From an uncultured Acetatifactor sp. (GTDB lineage: Bacteria > Bacillota > Clostridia > Lachnospirales > Lachnospiraceae): DNA of 51,911 nucleotides. Under the pieces are notes generated by a model. It saw only the letters and a program-made list of their open reading frames with translations. It ran no database searches and was not told the origin of the DNA. The translations under genes were made by a program, and so were the position numbers. Each line of letters begins with the position of its first letter. Positions within the stretch are counted from its first letter, which is position 1. Location: positions 1-51,911 of the forward strand of contig CANQBS010000010.1 in NCBI GenBank assembly GCA_947589075.1. The letters are read 5' to 3'. Shown in pieces: positions 49,076 through 51,911 of the stretch.

Positions 49076-51751
49076 ATGAATTATGGGAAAAAAGGAGTCC
49101 GCGAACGTCAGCGGGCGTTAAATTCTAAATCCCAGAAATGGGGACGAAAATTAGGGCTTACTCTCTTAAAGCTCTTTCTTGTGTTATGTATTTCTCTGGG
49201 AGTCGTCGGAACCGCCACAGGGATCGGCATGTTCAAGGGCATTATTGCAAGCGCCCCTTCCATACAGATTTCTTCCCTTGTGCCTTCCGGTCAGGCATCC
49301 ACGGTCTACGACAGCGCCGGGAATGAGATTGACCGTTTTGTGGGAAACAACGCCAACCGTATCATCCTGACCTGGGAACAGATCCCGGACGATCTGGGCA
49401 AAGCATTCATCGCCATTGAGGACGAGCGCTTCTATCAGCACAACGGCATTGATATCAAAGCTCTGTTCCGTTCCGCCTATCGGTTTCTCCGGTATGGAAG
49501 GACCCAGGGGGGGAGCACCATCACCCAGCAGCTTCTGAAAAACGCCATTTTCACCAACTGGACCTCCGAAGGCAAGAATTATCTGATGAAGATCAAGCGT
49601 AAGCTCCAGGAACAGTACCTGGCAATGGAAGTGGACAAGCACACCGAGAAGGACCAGGTGCTGCTCAATTATATGAATACCATTAACTGCGGACAAAATA
49701 CGCTGGGGGTGGGAGCTGCCGCCAGGCGTTATTTCGGAAAGTCCTGCAGCGAGCTGACCCTCTCCGAATGCGCCGTGATCGCCAGCATCACCCAGAACCC
49801 CAGCGGATACAATCCTATCAGCCATCCGGAAAACAATGCCCGCAGGCGGAAAGACTGTCTTGACAATATGAAGGAACTGGGCTTCATTGACCAACAGGAA
49901 TACGATGAGGCCATGGAGGATTCCGATGCGGTCTATGAACGGATCCAGACCAGCAATACAGAGTACCTGGACAGCACCGTTACCACCGGCACCTATTTTA
50001 CAGACGCCCTCCAGCAGCAGATCCAGCAGGACCTGATCGAGACGGGCATGTCGGAATCCATGGCAAGCAACCTGGTGCTTTCCGGCGGCTTAAAGGTTTA
50101 TTCCACCCTGGATCCCCAGATTCAGGCCATTGTGGACGAAGTATACTCTGATTCTGAGAATTTTCCGAAAAATACCTGGTGGGATCTGGACTACGCCCTT
50201 TCCGTATATGATGAGGATGGCAACGTCACCAACTACAGCAAACAGAATATGACCAAATGGTTTAAAGAAAACGGTGACCGCGATTTTGATCTGCTTTTCT
50301 CCTCCCAGGAGGAGGGAATGGAAGCCATCCTGACCTATGAAGCGGCTGTAGCCGGAGATGTCCCGGAGGAACGGATCGTGCGGCGCTACACCTTTACGCC
50401 GGAGCCCCAGTCCTCCATGGTGATCATCGATCAAAGCACCGGTTATGTAAAAGCCATCATCGGCGGGCGGGGCTCCAAAGAGGGAAGACTGACCTTAAAC
50501 CGCGCCACCGGCACCGTCAGGCAGCCCGGTTCCACCTTTAAGATCCTCTCCACCTACGCCCCCGGGCTCGATACCGCAGGGCTTACGCTGGCATCCGTAT
50601 TCAACGATATGCCCTTCAACTACGATACCGGTGAACCCGTCAACAACACCAACAGAAAATATACCTATACGATCCAGACTGTCCGCAACGCCATCATCCG
50701 TTCCATGAACGTGATCACCGTAAAGGCCCTGACCCAGATAAGCCCCCAGCTGGGATACGATTACCTGCTGAACTTCGGTTTCACCACGCTGACCGACGGC
50801 ACCTGGATCGGCAATCAGTATTTTTTCGATAACCAGCAGCCCCTTGCTCTGGGAGGCATTACCTACGGAGTAAAGAATATCGAGCTGTGCGCGGCATATG
50901 CCGCCATTGCAAATCAGGGAGCATACATTAAGCCCAAGCTTTATACCCAGGTCCTGGATGCCGACGGCAATGTGGTTCTGGACAACACCAGCCCCAAAAC
51001 CAGACAGGTCATCCGGGAAACCACCGCTTTTCTCCTTACAGACGCCATGGTGGACGTCATGACGGTACAGGGAGGAACGGGAACCAGCGCATACTTCAAT
51101 ACCGGCATGGCCATGGCCGGCAAGACCGGTACTACCAGCGATTATAAAGATGTATGGTTTGCAGGCTATACTCCTTACTATACCTGCTGCGTCTGGGTGG
51201 GCTATGACAATAACCAGAGAGAATTAAACGACAAGGCCGGAGAACGCACCCTGGCCAGAAGTCTCTGGAAAACAGTGATGAGCAGGATCCACGAGAATCT
51301 CCCCAACGAACAGTTTGTTATGCCAAGCGGCATCGTAAGGGAGACGGTCTGCTCCAGGTCCGGGAAGCTTCCGATCCCCGGCCTGTGCGACGCCTTCCTG
51401 ACCACAGAATACTTTGCGGAAAACGCAGTTCCCACGGAAAGCTGCGATATGCATTTCCAGGGTCCCATCTGCCAGTACGACGGACTGCCTGCAGCGCCGG
51501 AATGTCCTTTCCAGGTGCAGGGTGTTTATAACCTGAATTATGCGCCCGAGGATGAGTCCCTTTGGGCAGGTTCCTCCACAATTGTCAATCCGGACGGAAC
51601 CATTTCTTCTCCTCTGGCTATGTCTCATTGCCAGCACGATGTGACCTTCTTCGCCAACCCTGAGGCGGAAAACATTATATACCGGCAATCCGTCGAGCTT
51701 CAGTACCGCATTGACGCCGCAGCACAGGCCGCGGCCCAGGAATCACAGTAA
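49076..51751 (+). CDS. Class A penicillin-binding protein (bifunctional)
   Basis: 891 residues from the ATG at 49076-49078 (MNYGKKGVRERQRA), with GAGG upstream; an in-frame ATG at 49016 lacks a ribosome site. A cytoplasmic basic start and one membrane segment (about residues 30-55) are followed by glycosyltransferase family 51 (EDERFYQHNGID, GGSTITQQLLKNAIF, and TLSECAVIASITQNPSGYNP). The transpeptidase has SxxK in RQPGSTFKILSTY near residue 485, SxN in RSMNVITVKAL, and KTGT in AGKTGTTSDYKDVWF near 682. It builds and crosslinks peptidoglycan. The long middle insert and the Cys-containing end (CDAFLTTEYF) vary in the family. A terminator follows. Confidence 0.95.
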   Translation: MNYGKKGVRERQRALNSKSQKWGRKLGLTLLKLFLVLCISLGVVGTATGIGMFKGIIASAPSIQISSLVPSGQASTVYDSAGNEIDRFVGNNANRIILTWEQIPDDLGKAFIAIEDERFYQHNGIDIKALFRSAYRFLRYGRTQGGSTITQQLLKNAIFTNWTSEGKNYLMKIKRKLQEQYLAMEVDKHTEKDQVLLNYMNTINCGQNTLGVGAAARRYFGKSCSELTLSECAVIASITQNPSGYNPISHPENNARRRKDCLDNMKELGFIDQQEYDEAMEDSDAVYERIQTSNTEYLDSTVTTGTYFTDALQQQIQQDLIETGMSESMASNLVLSGGLKVYSTLDPQIQAIVDEVYSDSENFPKNTWWDLDYALSVYDEDGNVTNYSKQNMTKWFKENGDRDFDLLFSSQEEGMEAILTYEAAVAGDVPEERIVRRYTFTPEPQSSMVIIDQSTGYVKAIIGGRGSKEGRLTLNRATGTVRQPGSTFKILSTYAPGLDTAGLTLASVFNDMPFNYDTGEPVNNTNRKYTYTIQTVRNAIIRSMNVITVKALTQISPQLGYDYLLNFGFTTLTDGTWIGNQYFFDNQQPLALGGITYGVKNIELCAAYAAIANQGAYIKPKLYTQVLDADGNVVLDNTSPKTRQVIRETTAFLLTDAMVDVMTVQGGTGTSAYFNTGMAMAGKTGTTSDYKDVWFAGYTPYYTCCVWVGYDNNQRELNDKAGERTLARSLWKTVMSRIHENLPNEQFVMPSGIVRETVCSRSGKLPIPGLCDAFLTTEYFAENAVPTESCDMHFQGPICQYDGLPAAPECPFQVQGVYNLNYAPEDESLWAGSSTIVNPDGTISSPLAMSHCQHDVTFFANPEAENIIYRQSVELQYRIDAAAQAAAQESQ

Positions 51752-51764
51752 AGGTAAGTTCTCT

Positions 51765-51801
51765 CAGACAGCTGTCTGCGGTCTACAGCTGTCTGCGGTT
51801 T
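51765..51801 (+). terminator. Intrinsic terminator behind the PBP gene
   Basis: CAGACAGCTG (51765-51774) and CAGCTGTCTG (51786-51795) form a perfect 10-bp stem around an 11-base loop, followed by CGGTTTTAAG. The block CAGCTGTCTGCGGT occurs twice in tandem. Confidence 0.75.
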
Positions 51802-51818
51802 TAAGATCAATCATAAAA

Positions 51819-51911
51819 ATCGAGTAGGGCGGATTTCCTCCGCCCTCTCACACCACCGTACATGCCGTTCGGCATACGGCGGTTCAACATAACTTCAAAG
51901 CATGACGTTCA
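51819..51911 (-). mobile_element. 3' end of a group II intron (domains V and VI), rest outside window
   Basis: On the minus strand the last bases read GAACCGCCGTATGCCG-AACG-GCATGTACGGTGGTG, a hairpin with the shape of domain V (GNRA-like loop and a CGC where the catalytic triad sits). It is followed by GAGAGGGCGGA-GGAAA-TCCGCCCTACTCGAT, a domain VI-like stem whose end matches the CTACTCGAT finish typical of many bacterial group II introns. The 3' boundary is therefore put at 51819. The reverse transcriptase/maturase frame should lie just beyond the right edge on the minus strand. Confidence 0.75.

Overview
The window reads as chromosomal DNA from a moderately GC-rich member of the Lachnospiraceae or a close Clostridia relative. 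This rests on the gene set: anaerobic ribonucleotide reductase without an aerobic class, a PPi-type phosphofructokinase, an HrcA/CIRCE-controlled groESL pair, the rimP-nusA-rnpM-ylxQ-infB-rbfA-nrnA-truB-ribF order, and small Clostridia-only families (DUF5685 and DUF6142 types). It also rests on strong AGGAGG ribosome binding sites and TTGACA/TATAAT promoters. Species cannot be named from sequence reading alone. Nearly everything is on the minus strand. The plus-strand exceptions are a small AT-rich island (25.4-26.9 kb), one tRNA, the phosphofructokinase gene and a penicillin-binding protein gene.

Layout. 0-4.8 kb: purine and pyrimidine genes (purM partial, purE, pyrE, pyrF) with small membrane proteins and an orphan 302-residue protein between them. 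4.8-8.8 kb: a TPR lipoprotein, then nrdG and nrdD behind a promoter with a likely NrdR box. 8.9-11.0 kb: an uncharacterised three-gene operon (zinc-ribbon membrane protein, DUF5685 protein, Gly-rich DnaJ protein). 11.3-14.5 kb: two overlapping MutS-type ATPase genes. 14.6-17.9 kb: a nitroreductase, pnp and rpsO. 18.0-25.3 kb: an LRR surface protein, an SH3/NlpC hydrolase, a Na/Pi cotransporter and a large orphan solute-binding lipoprotein. 25.4-26.9 kb: AT-rich island with an XRE regulator, a 90-residue protein, a DUF4160 protein and remnants of mobile DNA. 26.9-36.8 kb: the translation operon rimP to ribF. 36.8-40.5 kb: a GH20-type hexosaminidase and a secreted LysM protein. 40.6-43.1 kb: tRNA-Ala(CGC) and groES-groEL with a perfect CIRCE. 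43.2-51.8 kb: a DUF1905-like/C39-like fusion, an AraC regulator divergent from PPi-phosphofructokinase, mgtE, a YigZ-type gene and a bifunctional class A PBP. The last 93 bases look like the 3' end (domains V and VI) of a group II intron entering from the right.

Recurring themes. Short tandem repeats keep turning up: 13, 17, 18 and 22 bp units in gaps between genes, three of them purine-rich on the coding strand at or near ribosome binding sites, plus coding repeats in truB, infB and the LRR gene. There are also larger folded elements at 11.06-11.24 kb and just behind infB. The most promising uncharacterised items are the DUF5685/DnaJ/zinc-ribbon operon, whose DUF5685 member carries two acidic motifs resembling those of squalene/phytoene synthases; the DUF1905-like/C39-like fusion; the paired MutS-like ATPases; and the XRE/90-residue/DUF4160 cassette.
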